From: SMWC01 sp045561055
GTDB taxonomy: Bacteria; Pseudomonadota; Gammaproteobacteria; Steroidobacterales; Rariloculaceae
DNA length: 64,000 nt
NCBI GenBank assembly: GCA_045561055.1
Contig: JBJKYL010000010.1
Location: 310,001 to 374,000 of the forward strand
Direction: 5' to 3'
In this document: piece by piece, positions 52,574 to 62,192 of the stretch
How the letters are laid out: every line of letters starts with the position of its first letter
How positions within the stretch are numbered: the stretch's first letter is position 1
Program-made: the position numbers and the translations under genes
Notes under the pieces: model-generated
Seen by the model: the letters and a program-made list of their open reading frames with translations, nothing else
Databases searched by the model: none
Told to the model about the DNA's origin: nothing

Positions 52574-55132
52574 CTACTCACTGTCTTTAGCTTCGGCATT
52601 TAGATCAAACAACAATGCTTGCGCCTCTCGCGGCGACAGGGCATCTACATCGATACTGGCGAGGTGTTCCCGCAGCGGGTCGATTCTAGCCGGCGCGCTG
52701 AATAATAGTTGGCCTTGTCGGCTATTATTATCCAGCACCTCCAACTGCTGCTCTAGTTTTCCGAGATACTCGCGCGCATCTTCCACAACGTGATACGGTA
52801 CGCCGGCTAATTGTGCGACATTCAATCCATAACTTTGATTGGCCGGTCCGGGTTTAACGCTATGGAGAAATATCAACTCTTTGCCGTGTTCGCTGGCGTT
52901 AAGGTGCACATTGGCGGTTGCAGGCAATTCGTCGGGTAGGCTCGTAAGTTCGAAGTAGTGCGTTGCGAAGAGCGTAAATGCCCGGGGACCGCGTGCGATA
53001 AATCGCACGGCTGCCCAAGCTAACGATAGCCCGTCGAACGTGCTCGTACCGCGTCCAACCTCATCCATAAGCACTAGGCTCTCTGCTGTCGCGTTGTTTA
53101 ATATGTTTGCCGTTTCAGTCATCTCCACCATGAAAGTAGAACGTCCACCGGTTAAATCGTCGGCTGCGCCTACGCGCGTAAATATCCTATCAATAGGGCC
53201 GATAGAAGCGTTATCAGCAGGAACGAAGCTCCCCGTATGGGCGAGGATCGCAATCAGTGCTGTCTGTCGCATATAGGTCGATTTGCCGCCCATGTTTGGA
53301 CCTGTGATGATGATGACGCGGCGATGATCGTTTAGATCTAGGTCGTTCGGAACAAACGCGGATGCGCTTGCAAGTTCAACACCCAGGTGACGACCGTTCT
53401 CGTAGCAAATCTCCGGCGTCGTCGTTAGCGTCGGCTGCGATAGATTTAACGCGAGCGCCCGCTCTGCCAAATTGCCGAGTACGTCGATTTCTGCGAGGTT
53501 CGTTACGGTTTCCTGTAGGCTCGCGAGGTCTTCATTCAACGATTCAATTAGTTCGTCGTAGAGTTGTTGTTCCCGGGAAAGCGCACGATCTCGAGCGCCC
53601 AACACCTTATCCTCGAATTCCTTAAGCTCGGGTGTGATGAAGCGTTCGGCGCCCTTTAGCGTTTGACGGCGGATGTATGCTTCCGGCGCGGATTGTGCCT
53701 GGACCTTACTGATCTCTATGTAATACCCATGTACACGGTTGTAGCCGACCTTCAGGGAACTGAGCCCCGTCCGCTCGCGCTCATTTTTCTCTAGATTGTC
53801 TAGGAAGCGATTTGCATCGGCGCTGACTGCTCGTAGCTCGTCGAGATCAGTGTCGAACCCAGTAGCAATAACACCGCCTTCACGAACGAGAATCGGTGGT
53901 GTTTCGACAATAGCGGCCTCGAGTAGAGTGCGCTCTGACTCGTGTTGGTCACAGTCTTTGCCGAGCGCGTTAAGATGCGGTGACTCGAGCATCTCGACCG
54001 CCGATCGGACCGCTGGCAAATTTTGTAAAGCGCACCGTAACTGCGCAAGGTCACGCGGACGAGCCGAGCGCAACGCGATTCGTGTGAGAATCCGTTCGAG
54101 GTCGCCAATCTCTCCGAGACTCGTCGCCAGTTCAGCTACTGTTGACGTGCCATTCAACGTAGCGATTGCCTGCTGACGAAGACTCAGCGTATGCCGGTTG
54201 CGGAGCGGCCGATTGAGCCAGGATTTGAGCATCCGGCTGCCCATCGGCGTTGCGCAGTGGTCCATAAGTCCTGCCAGTGTGAATTCAGTGCCTTGACCAA
54301 GACTTGCATCGATCTCCAGGTTGCGACGGGTCGTCGCGTCCATAACGATTGTGTCGTCACGGCGCTCTCGGCGCAGACCACGCAGATGCGGCACAGCCGT
54401 GCGTTGGGTGTCCTTTACGTATTGCAACAGACATCCCGCCGCGCCGATAGTAACTGGAATGCCTTCTGCGTCGAAGCCGGTTAGATCCTGAGTTGCGAAC
54501 TGCTGACACAGTGCACGATGGCTGGTCTCTGAGTCGAAATGCCAAGGCGGACGATGGCTAAGACCTGCCGACATGGTGAACCAAGATGGTAATGTGAAAT
54601 CTTCAGAGACTAATATTTCTGCGGGTTTTAGTCGTTCTATTTCGTCGTGCAGCTCTTCCTCATTCGCGAGCTGCATTACCGAGAAATGTCCGCTAGCGAG
54701 ATCCAGCCACGCTAGCCCTATTGATTCGCTATCACGATGAACTGCAGCGAGATAGTTCGCGTGTTTATCGTCGAGTAGCGCCTCATCGGTTAGCGTGCCA
54801 GGCGTAATGACACGAACGACCTGTCTTTCTACCGGTCCTTTGCTCTTAGTTGGGTCGCCGATTTGTTCGCAAAGGGCGACCGATTCTCCTTGCCGGACGA
54901 GACGTGCGAGATAACCCTCGACAGCATGATAGGGGACACCCGCCATCGGTATCGGTTCGCCTGCAGATTGACCGCGGCTCGTGAGCGCAATATCAATAAG
55001 CTTGCTGGCTTTGCGTGCGTCGTCGTAGAAGAGCTCGTAGAAGTCACCCATGCGATAGAACAAAAGTACGTCAGGATGCTCGGCCTTGAGGCCGAGGTAC
55101 TGTTGTATCATTGGTGTGTGGGATTGATTCAA
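52574..55132 (-). CDS. mutS: DNA mismatch repair protein MutS
   Basis: Recognises mismatches and recruits MutL. 852 residues from a TTG start (55130-55132); no better start precedes TPMIQQYLGLKAEHPD. Mismatch-contacting Phe-x-Glu is present in LLFYRMGDFYELFYDDA. Connector and lever domains follow; ATPase with Walker A ITGPNMGGKSTYMRQTA, SRSTFMVEMTETANIL-type motif GRSTFMVEMTETA, and Walker B LVLMDEVGRGTSTFDG; THYFEL is kept. The C-terminal tetramerisation end is normal length. Divergent from the glycosyltransferase. Confidence 0.97.
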   Translation of the reverse strand: MNQSHTPMIQQYLGLKAEHPDVLLFYRMGDFYELFYDDARKASKLIDIALTSRGQSAGEPIPMAGVPYHAVEGYLARLVRQGESVALCEQIGDPTKSKGPVERQVVRVITPGTLTDEALLDDKHANYLAAVHRDSESIGLAWLDLASGHFSVMQLANEEELHDEIERLKPAEILVSEDFTLPSWFTMSAGLSHRPPWHFDSETSHRALCQQFATQDLTGFDAEGIPVTIGAAGCLLQYVKDTQRTAVPHLRGLRRERRDDTIVMDATTRRNLEIDASLGQGTEFTLAGLMDHCATPMGSRMLKSWLNRPLRNRHTLSLRQQAIATLNGTSTVAELATSLGEIGDLERILTRIALRSARPRDLAQLRCALQNLPAVRSAVEMLESPHLNALGKDCDQHESERTLLEAAIVETPPILVREGGVIATGFDTDLDELRAVSADANRFLDNLEKNERERTGLSSLKVGYNRVHGYYIEISKVQAQSAPEAYIRRQTLKGAERFITPELKEFEDKVLGARDRALSREQQLYDELIESLNEDLASLQETVTNLAEIDVLGNLAERALALNLSQPTLTTTPEICYENGRHLGVELASASAFVPNDLDLNDHRRVIIITGPNMGGKSTYMRQTALIAILAHTGSFVPADNASIGPIDRIFTRVGAADDLTGGRSTFMVEMTETANILNNATAESLVLMDEVGRGTSTFDGLSLAWAAVRFIARGPRAFTLFATHYFELTSLPDELPATANVHLNASEHGKELIFLHSVKPGPANQSYGLNVAQLAGVPYHVVEDAREYLGKLEQQLEVLDNNSRQGQLLFSAPARIDPLREHLASIDVDALSPREAQALLFDLNAEAKDSE

Positions 55133-55224
55133 AGCTAATCTACGATAGTTAGGTAACGTTTATTGTAATGGCCGCCGCTAAAAAAGGGACATGCTCTGTT
55201 TCTTTTAGCGGTTACTATCTGTAC

Positions 55225-56322
55225 ATGCGAATCGTTCATCTGGAATCTGGCCGTCACCTATATGGAGGTGCCCAACAGGTTTGCTATCTGTTGGCCGGAT
55301 TAGCCGCAGAAGGTATAGACAATGTACTAGTCTGCCCGCGAGACAGCGCGATTGCGAATACGGTAAGCGGTTACGGCGGTGTTGAGGTCATCCAAATACC
55401 TATAGGTGGCGATCTTGATTTTGCGTTGTCCGGGCGACTACGTCGGCTATTCGAAGCGCATCAGCCGAGTCTCGTCCACGTTCATTCCCGTCGTGGCGTC
55501 GATCTCTTTGGCGGCTGGAATGCGCGCTGGACTGGTGTACCAGCGATCCTTACTCGTCGTGTAGAAAGCGCTGAGTACAAACTACTCGCTTACATTAAGT
55601 ATTGGCCCTACGCGGCAATTATTGCGATTTCACGTGCGATTAAGGAGCAGCTCAAGGAGAAGGTTGGGGGGCTAGAGGATCGGATTTATCACGTCGCTAG
55701 CGGTATTGAGGCAGATCGCTACCGGCCGGCCCCGCCAAGCGGCCATCTCACGAAGTTGTTCAATTTGCCGGGCGACACGTTCAAGATCGGCATCGTTGCA
55801 CAGTTGATTGAACGGAAAGGACACGCTCGATTATTTGAGGTTCTACCGGAGCTTATCAAGGCGCATCCGGCAGTACGGGTACTCTGCTTTGGCCAAGGGC
55901 CTTTAGAAGGTAAGTTACGGCAACAGATTGACGATCTCGGGCTGGCAGAGAAGGTCAGGTTTGCGGGGTTCCGTGACGATCTTGCGACATTGCTGCCGGA
56001 CCTCGATTGTCTTGTCCATGTGCCCGACCGCGAAGGACTTGGTGTCGCAGTATTAGAGGCGTTGAGTTGTGGTCTACCAGTGCTTACGTCCGCCGTGGGT
56101 GGTCTTGTAGATATGATAGAGCATGAATCGACCGGGTTGCTTGTTAATCTCAACGAGGACGGGGCACTGCTTGAAGCTTTGCGCCGCATCGTGCAGGACG
56201 GCACTTTGCGGGCACGTCTCGGTTCTGCGGCACGGAAGCAAGTAGAGGCTGAGTTTTCTGCGGATCGTATGATAAGGGGTAATCTGTCGGTTTATCGGAC
56301 AGTTTTAGAGCGAAAAATATGA
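55225..56322 (+). CDS. Glycosyltransferase family 4 (GT-B fold)
   Basis: 365 residues from ATG 55225, giving MRIVHLESGRHLYGGAQQV; an upstream ATG at 55168 adds 19 unlikely residues. Two Rossmann-like halves: the N-terminal acceptor part with HVHSRRGVDLFGGW, and the GT1-type C-terminal part with KIGIVAQLIERKGHARL, CFGQGPLEGKLRQQI, FRDDLATLLPDLD and PDREGLGVAVLEALSCG (the nucleotide-sugar E-x7-E). Likely adds a sugar to lipopolysaccharide or another envelope glycan; donor and acceptor are unknown. Overlaps pncC by ATGA. Confidence 0.85.
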   Translation: MRIVHLESGRHLYGGAQQVCYLLAGLAAEGIDNVLVCPRDSAIANTVSGYGGVEVIQIPIGGDLDFALSGRLRRLFEAHQPSLVHVHSRRGVDLFGGWNARWTGVPAILTRRVESAEYKLLAYIKYWPYAAIIAISRAIKEQLKEKVGGLEDRIYHVASGIEADRYRPAPPSGHLTKLFNLPGDTFKIGIVAQLIERKGHARLFEVLPELIKAHPAVRVLCFGQGPLEGKLRQQIDDLGLAEKVRFAGFRDDLATLLPDLDCLVHVPDREGLGVAVLEALSCGLPVLTSAVGGLVDMIEHESTGLLVNLNEDGALLEALRRIVQDGTLRARLGSAARKQVEAEFSADRMIRGNLSVYRTVLERKI

Positions 56323-56816
56323 GCTTAACTGACAGCGAACTTGGGTACATAGCCTCCAACCTAGGCGCTGCCCTGCTCGCTCGGGGCTGGAAAGTTGCCT
56401 GCGCAGAGTCATGCACGGGTGGCTGGATTGCTAAGACACTCACAGATATCCCCGGAAGTTCAGCTTGGTTTGGTTGGGGGCTCGTTACCTATGCTAACGA
56501 CTCTAAGCTAGCCTTGCTCGACGTACCTATCGCTATGTTGGATGTATATGGTGCTGTTAGTGAGCCTGTGGTGAGAGCGATGGCTGATGGAGTGAAGCGT
56601 CGAAGTGGTGCAGAGCTTGCGGTATCGGTTAGTGGTATCGCGGGACCGGATGGCGGTAGCGTGAAAAAGCCTATAGGTACGGTCTGGTTCGCTTGGAGCG
56701 GACCCGCGGGCATTGAGGCACAGGTTCATCGGTTCGAAGGAGACCGAGAGTCTGTCCGGCGTGCGAGTGTGGCGCGGGCTCTACAGGGATTACAGATGCT
56801 GCTTACGGATTCTTGA
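56319..56816 (+). CDS. pncC: Nicotinamide-nucleotide amidohydrolase PncC (CinA C-terminal domain)
   Basis: Deamidates nicotinamide mononucleotide to nicotinic acid mononucleotide, recycling NAD. 165 residues, the stand-alone C-terminal CinA domain. Marks: VACAESCTGGWIAKTLTDIPGS in two pieces with the catalytic Ser, YANDSKLALLDV, GAVSEPVVRAMADGV, VSGIAGPDGGSVKKPIGTVW. Close to recA, as often. The NAD gene nadE is elsewhere in this window. Confidence 0.93.
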   Translation: MSLTDSELGYIASNLGAALLARGWKVACAESCTGGWIAKTLTDIPGSSAWFGWGLVTYANDSKLALLDVPIAMLDVYGAVSEPVVRAMADGVKRRSGAELAVSVSGIAGPDGGSVKKPIGTVWFAWSGPAGIEAQVHRFEGDRESVRRASVARALQGLQMLLTDS

Positions 56817-56825
56817 ACGTGAACC

Positions 56826-57374
56826 ATGGCCTACGATAAATTTTGGAACGACGGTGATCGCCGCCGGAAGCGGCGCTTGTTTTTCGCTCTATGGCCGGAT
56901 GAGAAGACCCGGTCAGCCTTGATCAGTGCGAAACGCATGCTAGTTGAGCATGCATCCGGTCGTATGACACCCGACGATAATTTGCATCTCACACTGGCAT
57001 TTCTAGGTGATGTTGCTGAGAGCGACTTCGCTCGGGTACAGCAGATTGCGGAGCCCGTATCCGAGACCTTTAAACTCGTGATCGATACTCTTGAGTTTCG
57101 CAGGCGGCCACGCCTGCTTTGGGCTGTGCCAGGGACAATTCCAGCGACTTTGCTGGGCCTTGAGTCCTGGCTTTGGGAGCAGCTTGAGGACCTTGGCGTT
57201 CATCGGGAACGACGCACCTATCGGCCGCACATAACGTTGGCGCGGAGAGCGGACTTCGTGGGCGAGGAGCTCCAGCCGGTTTATTGGCCAGTTAGAGAGT
57301 TCGTACTAGTGGAATCTAGCCTTGGACCGCCGTATTCGACCTATAGAGTAGCTAAATCGTGGCCGCTCCGATGA
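56826..57374 (+). CDS. thpR: RNA 2',3'-cyclic phosphodiesterase ThpR (LigT)
   Basis: 2H-family phosphoesterase that opens 2',3'-cyclic phosphate ends of RNA. 182 residues. The two HxT motifs are clear: NLHLTLAFLG near residue 58 and RPHITLARR near residue 139. Also RLFFALWPDEKTRSAL at the N-terminus. Ten bases after pncC. Its exact role in the cell is not settled for the family. Confidence 0.92.
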   Translation: MAYDKFWNDGDRRRKRRLFFALWPDEKTRSALISAKRMLVEHASGRMTPDDNLHLTLAFLGDVAESDFARVQQIAEPVSETFKLVIDTLEFRRRPRLLWAVPGTIPATLLGLESWLWEQLEDLGVHRERRTYRPHITLARRADFVGEELQPVYWPVREFVLVESSLGPPYSTYRVAKSWPLR

Positions 57375-57521
57375 TAACGCCACAAGCAGAGTTCACTATT
57401 TTTCCGGCCGATACCCTAGTGTCCGATTCACAAAAACATTCTGTTCTGCTAAGGATTTAATTCTGTGGAATAATCAGGCTACTAGTTCCCTTTCCCCATA
57501 AACGATAGCTAGGGAAAACGT

Positions 57522-58568
57522 ATGGATGACAATCGTAAAAAAGCACTTACTGCCGCATTAACACAGATCGAAAAACAGTTTGGTAAAGGATCTGTTATGC
57601 GTCTTGGCGACTCGACTGATATTCGTGATATTGACGTTATTTCGACGGGTTCACTAGGATTAGATATAGCTTTAGGTATTGGCGGTCTACCTAAAGGACG
57701 CGTCGTAGAGGTTTACGGACCGGAAGCCTCCGGTAAGACAACATTAGCATTGCAGGTTGTTGCAGAAGCACAGAAAAAAGGCGGGACGGCAGCGTTCGTC
57801 GATGCCGAGCATGCGCTCGATCCGACTTACGCGGAAAATTTAGGTGTAAAGCTTGACGAGATGCTAATTTCACAACCCGATACGGGAGAGCAGGCTCTTG
57901 AGATAACCGATATGCTGGTCCGGTCTGGTGCGATTGACGTGGTTGTGATTGATTCGGTTGCAGCGTTGACTCCCAAAGCGGAGATAGAGGGCGAGATGGG
58001 CGACACGCATGTTGGTTTGCAGGCGCGATTAATGTCGCAGGCGCTACGCAAGCTCACGGCTAATATTAAACGCTCGAATTGTATGGTCCTTTTTATCAAC
58101 CAGATCCGGATGAAGATAGGTGTAATGTTTGGTAGTCCCGAGACGACTAGCGGTGGTAATGCGCTGAAATTCTACTCATCGGTCAGGCTCGATATCCGGC
58201 GCATTGGCGCGATCAAGAAGGGCGATGAAATCTTGGGTAACGAGACGCGCGTGAAGGTGGTCAAGAATAAAATGGCGCCGCCATTCCGTAAGGTGGAGTT
58301 TGAGATACTCTATGGGTTAGGTATTTCCCGCGAGGGTGAGCTCATCGATTTAGGAGTCCAGCAAGATATCGTAGAGAAGTCGGGTTCCTGGTACAGCTAC
58401 CAGGGCGATCGTATCGGGCAGGGGAAAGATAACGTCCGCACCTATCTGATAGAAAACCCCGCTACAGCAAAGCAGATCGAAGCCCAACTGCTTGCGAAAT
58501 TATTGCCTGGTCCTGTGGAGGTCCCCTTGGAAGAGGCGGACGAGAGTGACGCAGCCAAACGGGCTTGA
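57522..58568 (+). CDS. recA: Recombinase RecA
   Basis: Strand-exchange ATPase and coprotease for LexA. 348 residues. Walker A GPEASGKTTLALQV near residue 67, MAW-type block DEMLISQPDTGEQALEI, Walker B VVVIDSVAAL, L1/L2 loops with EGEMGDTHVGLQARLMSQAL and FINQIRMKIGVMFG. Ribosome site AGGGA 6 bases before ATG. In the 147-base upstream gap I find no canonical LexA box (CTG-N10-CAG); the nearest is CTG-N9-CAG at 57463-57477. Overlaps recX. Confidence 0.98.
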   Translation: MDDNRKKALTAALTQIEKQFGKGSVMRLGDSTDIRDIDVISTGSLGLDIALGIGGLPKGRVVEVYGPEASGKTTLALQVVAEAQKKGGTAAFVDAEHALDPTYAENLGVKLDEMLISQPDTGEQALEITDMLVRSGAIDVVVIDSVAALTPKAEIEGEMGDTHVGLQARLMSQALRKLTANIKRSNCMVLFINQIRMKIGVMFGSPETTSGGNALKFYSSVRLDIRRIGAIKKGDEILGNETRVKVVKNKMAPPFRKVEFEILYGLGISREGELIDLGVQQDIVEKSGSWYSYQGDRIGQGKDNVRTYLIENPATAKQIEAQLLAKLLPGPVEVPLEEADESDAAKRA

Positions 58569-59040
58569 AAAGATCCGACATCCTGTAGACGACAACAAAG
58601 TCTGTCGCCGCCGTGCGCTTGATATACTATCTCGGCGCGAGCATAGCCGGTTAGAACTCGAGCGCAAGCTGCTCGATCGAGGGTTTCAAGAGGAGATGGT
58701 CGACGATGTGCTTAATTCTTTACAAGCGGACAAATTGCTCGACGAAGGCCGTTTTCTTGAGAGTTTCATCCGAGCGCGCGCCGGTAAAGGCCATGGTCCG
58801 GCACGTATTGAGGCAGATCTCAGTCAACGCGGTATCGACAGTGGTAGAGCGCGCTCATGGCTTCAAGATGCTGATCTCAACTGGTTGTCGCTAGCCGCAG
58901 GTGTTAGAGAGAAGCGCTTCGGTCCAGGGTGTCCTAAAAGTTTTGAGGATCGCTGTCGACAAGCAAAATTTCTCCAATATCGCGGCTTCGATAGTGAGCA
59001 GATTAATGCAGCACTGGAATTCAGCGACGAATCCGATTAG
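58546..59040 (+). CDS. recX: Recombination regulator RecX
   Basis: Binds RecA filaments and limits their activity. 164 residues from GTG 58546, which overlaps recA by 23 bases and has AGAGG 9 bases upstream; longer frames lie within recA. Three-helix repeats: RALDILSRREHSRLELERKL, VDDVLNSLQADKLLDEGRF, and KFLQYRGFDSEQINAAL with R-x-E-L-E-x-K-L. The start is the least sure part. Confidence 0.88.
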   Translation: MTQPNGLEKIRHPVDDNKVCRRRALDILSRREHSRLELERKLLDRGFQEEMVDDVLNSLQADKLLDEGRFLESFIRARAGKGHGPARIEADLSQRGIDSGRARSWLQDADLNWLSLAAGVREKRFGPGCPKSFEDRCRQAKFLQYRGFDSEQINAALEFSDESD

Positions 59041-59085
59041 CTTGCCCAGCCAACGTAAATGTATCCGGCTTCGGCCGGCCAGATC

Positions 59086-61701
59086 ATGAAGCCTACTAGC
59101 AACGAACTGCGTCAGTTATTCTTGGATTACTTCGCTGAGCGTGACCATGAGGTTGTGCCCAGTTCTTCGCTAGTGCCCGGAAATGATCCGACGTTGCTTT
59201 TCACCAACGCCGGTATGGTTCAGTTTAAAGACGTTTTTCTTGGTCAGGATAGGCGTAGCAAACCTCGTGCTGTTAGCTCGCAGCGCTGTGTTCGTGCCGG
59301 CGGTAAACATAATGATCTAGAGAACGTTGGTTATACAGCTAGGCACCACACGCTGTTCGAGATGCTCGGTAACTTTAGTTTTGGTGACTACTTCAAGCAG
59401 GATGCTATTCGGTATGCCTGGGAGTTTCTAACCGAAGTTTTGAAGATCCCGCCCGAGCGGCTCTGGTGTACTGTGTTTGAAGACGATGACGAGGCAGCAG
59501 AAATCTGGCTAAATGATATTGGTGTCGACCCTGATCGCTTCAGCCGCTTAGGGGAGAAGGATAATTTCTGGGCTATGGGTGATACTGGCCCATGCGGTCC
59601 GTGTAGTGAGATCTTCTATGATCACGGGCCTGGTGTAGAGGGGGGTGCACCGGGGTCTCAAGACGAAGACAGTGATCGCTTTGTAGAGATTTGGAATCTC
59701 GTGTTTATGCAGTTCAACCGCAACTTGACCGGTGAGCTAACGCCTTTGCCGAAGCCATCCGTCGATACTGGTATGGGACTAGAACGCCTCGCTGCGGTCA
59801 TGCAGGGTGTTCATTCAAACTACGATATTGATTTGTTCAAGGGGTTGTTGCATGCAGTGATTGAGGTCACGGGAACAAAGGAACTGGAAAGTAAGTCGTT
59901 ACGTGTCGTTGCCGATCATATACGCGCCAGCTCCTTCCTGATTATCGACGGTGTCCTGCCGGGTAACGAGGGACGTGGTTATGTCCTGCGCCGGATTATC
60001 CGTCGCGCTATTCGCCACGGCTACAAGTTAGGTGTTGAGGAGCCATTCTTCTATCGGCTAGTCAGCTCCCTGGAAGATGAAATGGGCGGTGCCTATTCAG
60101 AACTAGTTACACAAAGCCAGCATGTCCAGCGAGTGCTTCGTCAGGAGGAGGAGCGGTTTGCCGAAACTCTGTCGCAGGGTATGCGAATCCTCGAGGATGT
60201 AATTGCCGATCTCCCTGATGGCGGTGTTATCCCCGGTGAGGCAGTGTTTAAGCTTTATGATACCTACGGCTTCCCCGAAGATTTAACCGCCGATATTGCG
60301 CGAGAACGCGGCTTGTCAGCTGACCATCCGGGATTCGAGATGGCTATGGCTGCTCAGAGGGAACGTGCCCGCAAGTCGAGCCGCTTTTCAGCCGGTGCTT
60401 CTAGTCTGCCGAACGTCAAAACGAGCAGCGAGTTTCTTGGCCACGAAATACTTACAGTGGATGCTGAAGTGGTCGCGATTTTTTTGGAAGGAGAGGCTGT
60501 TGAGGCTGTTGAGGCTGATGCGAACGCTATCGTTGTGTTGGACAAAACACCTTTCTATGCTGAGAGTGGCGGCCAAGTCGGCGATACAGGCGCGATTGTG
60601 GGTGATGTGGCGGAGTTCCGCGTAGATGACACACAGAAGGTTGGGGCGGCGTATGGCCATTTAGGACAGGTAAAGTCAGGCGTTTTGAATGTTGGTGATG
60701 TAGTCAAAGCTTCGGTCGATGGTGGGCGCCGTGCTGCGATTGTGTTGAACCATTCGGCTACTCACCTACTTCATGCGGCGTTACGCTCCGTTTTGGGTGA
60801 CCATGTGCAGCAGAAGGGCTCGCTTGTTGCGCAAGACCGACTACGATTCGATTTTTCACACTACGAAGCGCTGACAGGCCAAGAGCTAGAGAAGCTCGAG
60901 GTGCTCGTTAACGATCAGATACGAATCAATGCTGCTGCCAAGACTAATGTTATGCCGTACAAGGATGCTATTGCGGGTGGTGCGTTGGCTTTCTTCGGTG
61001 ACAAGTATGCGGAGGACGTGCGCGTTTTAAAGCTCGGTGATTTCTCAACCGAACTTTGCGGTGGAACACATGTGGATAGGACCGGTGATATAGGCCTCTT
61101 GAAGATCATTTCCGAAAGCGGCATCGCTTCGGGCGTTCGGCGGATTGAAGCAGTTACAGGGCAGGAAGCAATGGTTTGGCTACAGACGAATGAGACGCTC
61201 CTGCAAGATATATCGGGTTTGGTTAAGGGTGGGCGCGAGGATATTGCCGATAAGGTTCGGGCGCTGGTCGACAAAAATCGAATGCTAGAACGAGAGGTTC
61301 ACCAATTGAAAGCCCAACTTGCTAGTGGTGCCGGTTTGGATCTACTGGACAGCGCGATCGATGTTGCGGGTGTGAAGGTGGTTGTCGCACGGCTCGATGG
61401 AACTGACGCTAAGGCCCTGCGAGAGGTAGCCGATAATCTCAAGACCCGGATGGGTACAGGTGTGGTTGTACTCGGTGCGGTCGAAAAGGACAAGGTGCGT
61501 TTGGTCGCCAGTGTATCGAAAGATTTAACAAAATCTCTGAAAGCAGGCGATCTAATCGAGCCTATTGCCGAGCATGTGGGGGGCAGGGGCGGTGGCCGGC
61601 TCGATTTCGCACAGGCTGGCGGAACCGAGCCCGAAAAACTAGACGCGGCATTGGGTCGTGTTTGCGAAGTAGTTGCGGCGATTCTAGACCAGACTCCTTA
61701 G
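59086..61701 (+). CDS. alaS: Alanyl-tRNA synthetase
   Basis: Charges tRNA-Ala. 871 residues from ATG 59086, where homology starts (NELRQLFLDYFAERDHEVV); a nine-codon longer ATG at 59059 is less likely. Class II core with SSSLVPGNDPTLLFTNAGM, AGGKHNDLENVGYTARHHT, FWAMGDTGPCGPCSEI. Editing domain zinc motif HSATHLLHAALR and CGGTHVDRTGDIG; C-terminal oligomerisation domain with the GRGGGRLDFAQAGG block (GGxGGGRPxxAQxGG in the family). In several relatives lysC lies between alaS and csrA; not here. Confidence 0.97.
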   Translation: MKPTSNELRQLFLDYFAERDHEVVPSSSLVPGNDPTLLFTNAGMVQFKDVFLGQDRRSKPRAVSSQRCVRAGGKHNDLENVGYTARHHTLFEMLGNFSFGDYFKQDAIRYAWEFLTEVLKIPPERLWCTVFEDDDEAAEIWLNDIGVDPDRFSRLGEKDNFWAMGDTGPCGPCSEIFYDHGPGVEGGAPGSQDEDSDRFVEIWNLVFMQFNRNLTGELTPLPKPSVDTGMGLERLAAVMQGVHSNYDIDLFKGLLHAVIEVTGTKELESKSLRVVADHIRASSFLIIDGVLPGNEGRGYVLRRIIRRAIRHGYKLGVEEPFFYRLVSSLEDEMGGAYSELVTQSQHVQRVLRQEEERFAETLSQGMRILEDVIADLPDGGVIPGEAVFKLYDTYGFPEDLTADIARERGLSADHPGFEMAMAAQRERARKSSRFSAGASSLPNVKTSSEFLGHEILTVDAEVVAIFLEGEAVEAVEADANAIVVLDKTPFYAESGGQVGDTGAIVGDVAEFRVDDTQKVGAAYGHLGQVKSGVLNVGDVVKASVDGGRRAAIVLNHSATHLLHAALRSVLGDHVQQKGSLVAQDRLRFDFSHYEALTGQELEKLEVLVNDQIRINAAAKTNVMPYKDAIAGGALAFFGDKYAEDVRVLKLGDFSTELCGGTHVDRTGDIGLLKIISESGIASGVRRIEAVTGQEAMVWLQTNETLLQDISGLVKGGREDIADKVRALVDKNRMLEREVHQLKAQLASGAGLDLLDSAIDVAGVKVVVARLDGTDAKALREVADNLKTRMGTGVVVLGAVEKDKVRLVASVSKDLTKSLKAGDLIEPIAEHVGGRGGGRLDFAQAGGTEPEKLDAALGRVCEVVAAILDQTP

Positions 61702-61793
61702 GCTCAGTTCTAGAGACGTACTAACATGGGTTAAAAAATGTATTAGACTAGTTGGGCCGGTTGATAAATAGGGATAGTTAATCGGCAACATGA

Positions 61794-61828
61794 GACTGGC
61801 GAAATTAGATAAGAATTTATAGCCAGTC
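61794..61828. repeat. Two-stage inverted repeat (hairpin) upstream of csrA
   Basis: Outer arms GACTGGC (61794-61800) and GCCAGTC (61822-61828) are perfect reverse complements; inner arms AAATT (61802-61806) and AATTT (61814-61818) pair too, leaving a 7-base loop. No long T-run follows, so it is not a simple terminator. It lies midway in the 278-base gap between alaS and csrA. It could end alaS transcription weakly, be an operator, or be part of the csrA leader. Confidence 0.5.
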
Positions 61829-61979
61829 TGGCCGTAGAAGTCCGCGGGCCGCATATCTAAACAATGCTAGGTATGGATGGGTCCCCGGTTGAAAGGAGTT
61901 GTCGTTGGCGTTAACTAGCAGGCTGTGCAAGATTGCACGGCAAGTCAGTACAGCGGCGAGACCGAGAAGGAGTTTGGCT

Positions 61980-62192
61980 ATGCTGATTTTGACTCGTAGA
62001 GTTGGGGAGACGGTGGTCATCGGTGACGATATCACTGTAACAGTTCTTGGCATCAATGGGAGCCAGGTACGTGTCGGGGTAAATGCTCCAAAAGAAGTTG
62101 CTGTTCACCGCGAAGAGATTTACGAACGGATCAAGCGTGAACAGTTGACCCGTGAGGTTAGTAGGTCGCAAGCGGTCAGCGCGAACCACTAA
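61980..62192 (+). CDS. csrA: Carbon storage regulator CsrA
   Basis: Small RNA-binding dimer that controls translation by binding GGA sites in leaders. 70 residues (E. coli 61). ATG 61980 gives MLILTRRVGETVVIGDDI; longer upstream starts have no support. Strong ribosome site AAGGAG, 7 bases upstream; it also holds a GGA, so CsrA could repress itself. RNA-contacting VHREEIYERI is kept. The tail (about residues 58-70) is longer than in E. coli. In many relatives a tRNA-Ser gene follows; none is seen here. Confidence 0.96.
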   Translation: MLILTRRVGETVVIGDDITVTVLGINGSQVRVGVNAPKEVAVHREEIYERIKREQLTREVSRSQAVSANH

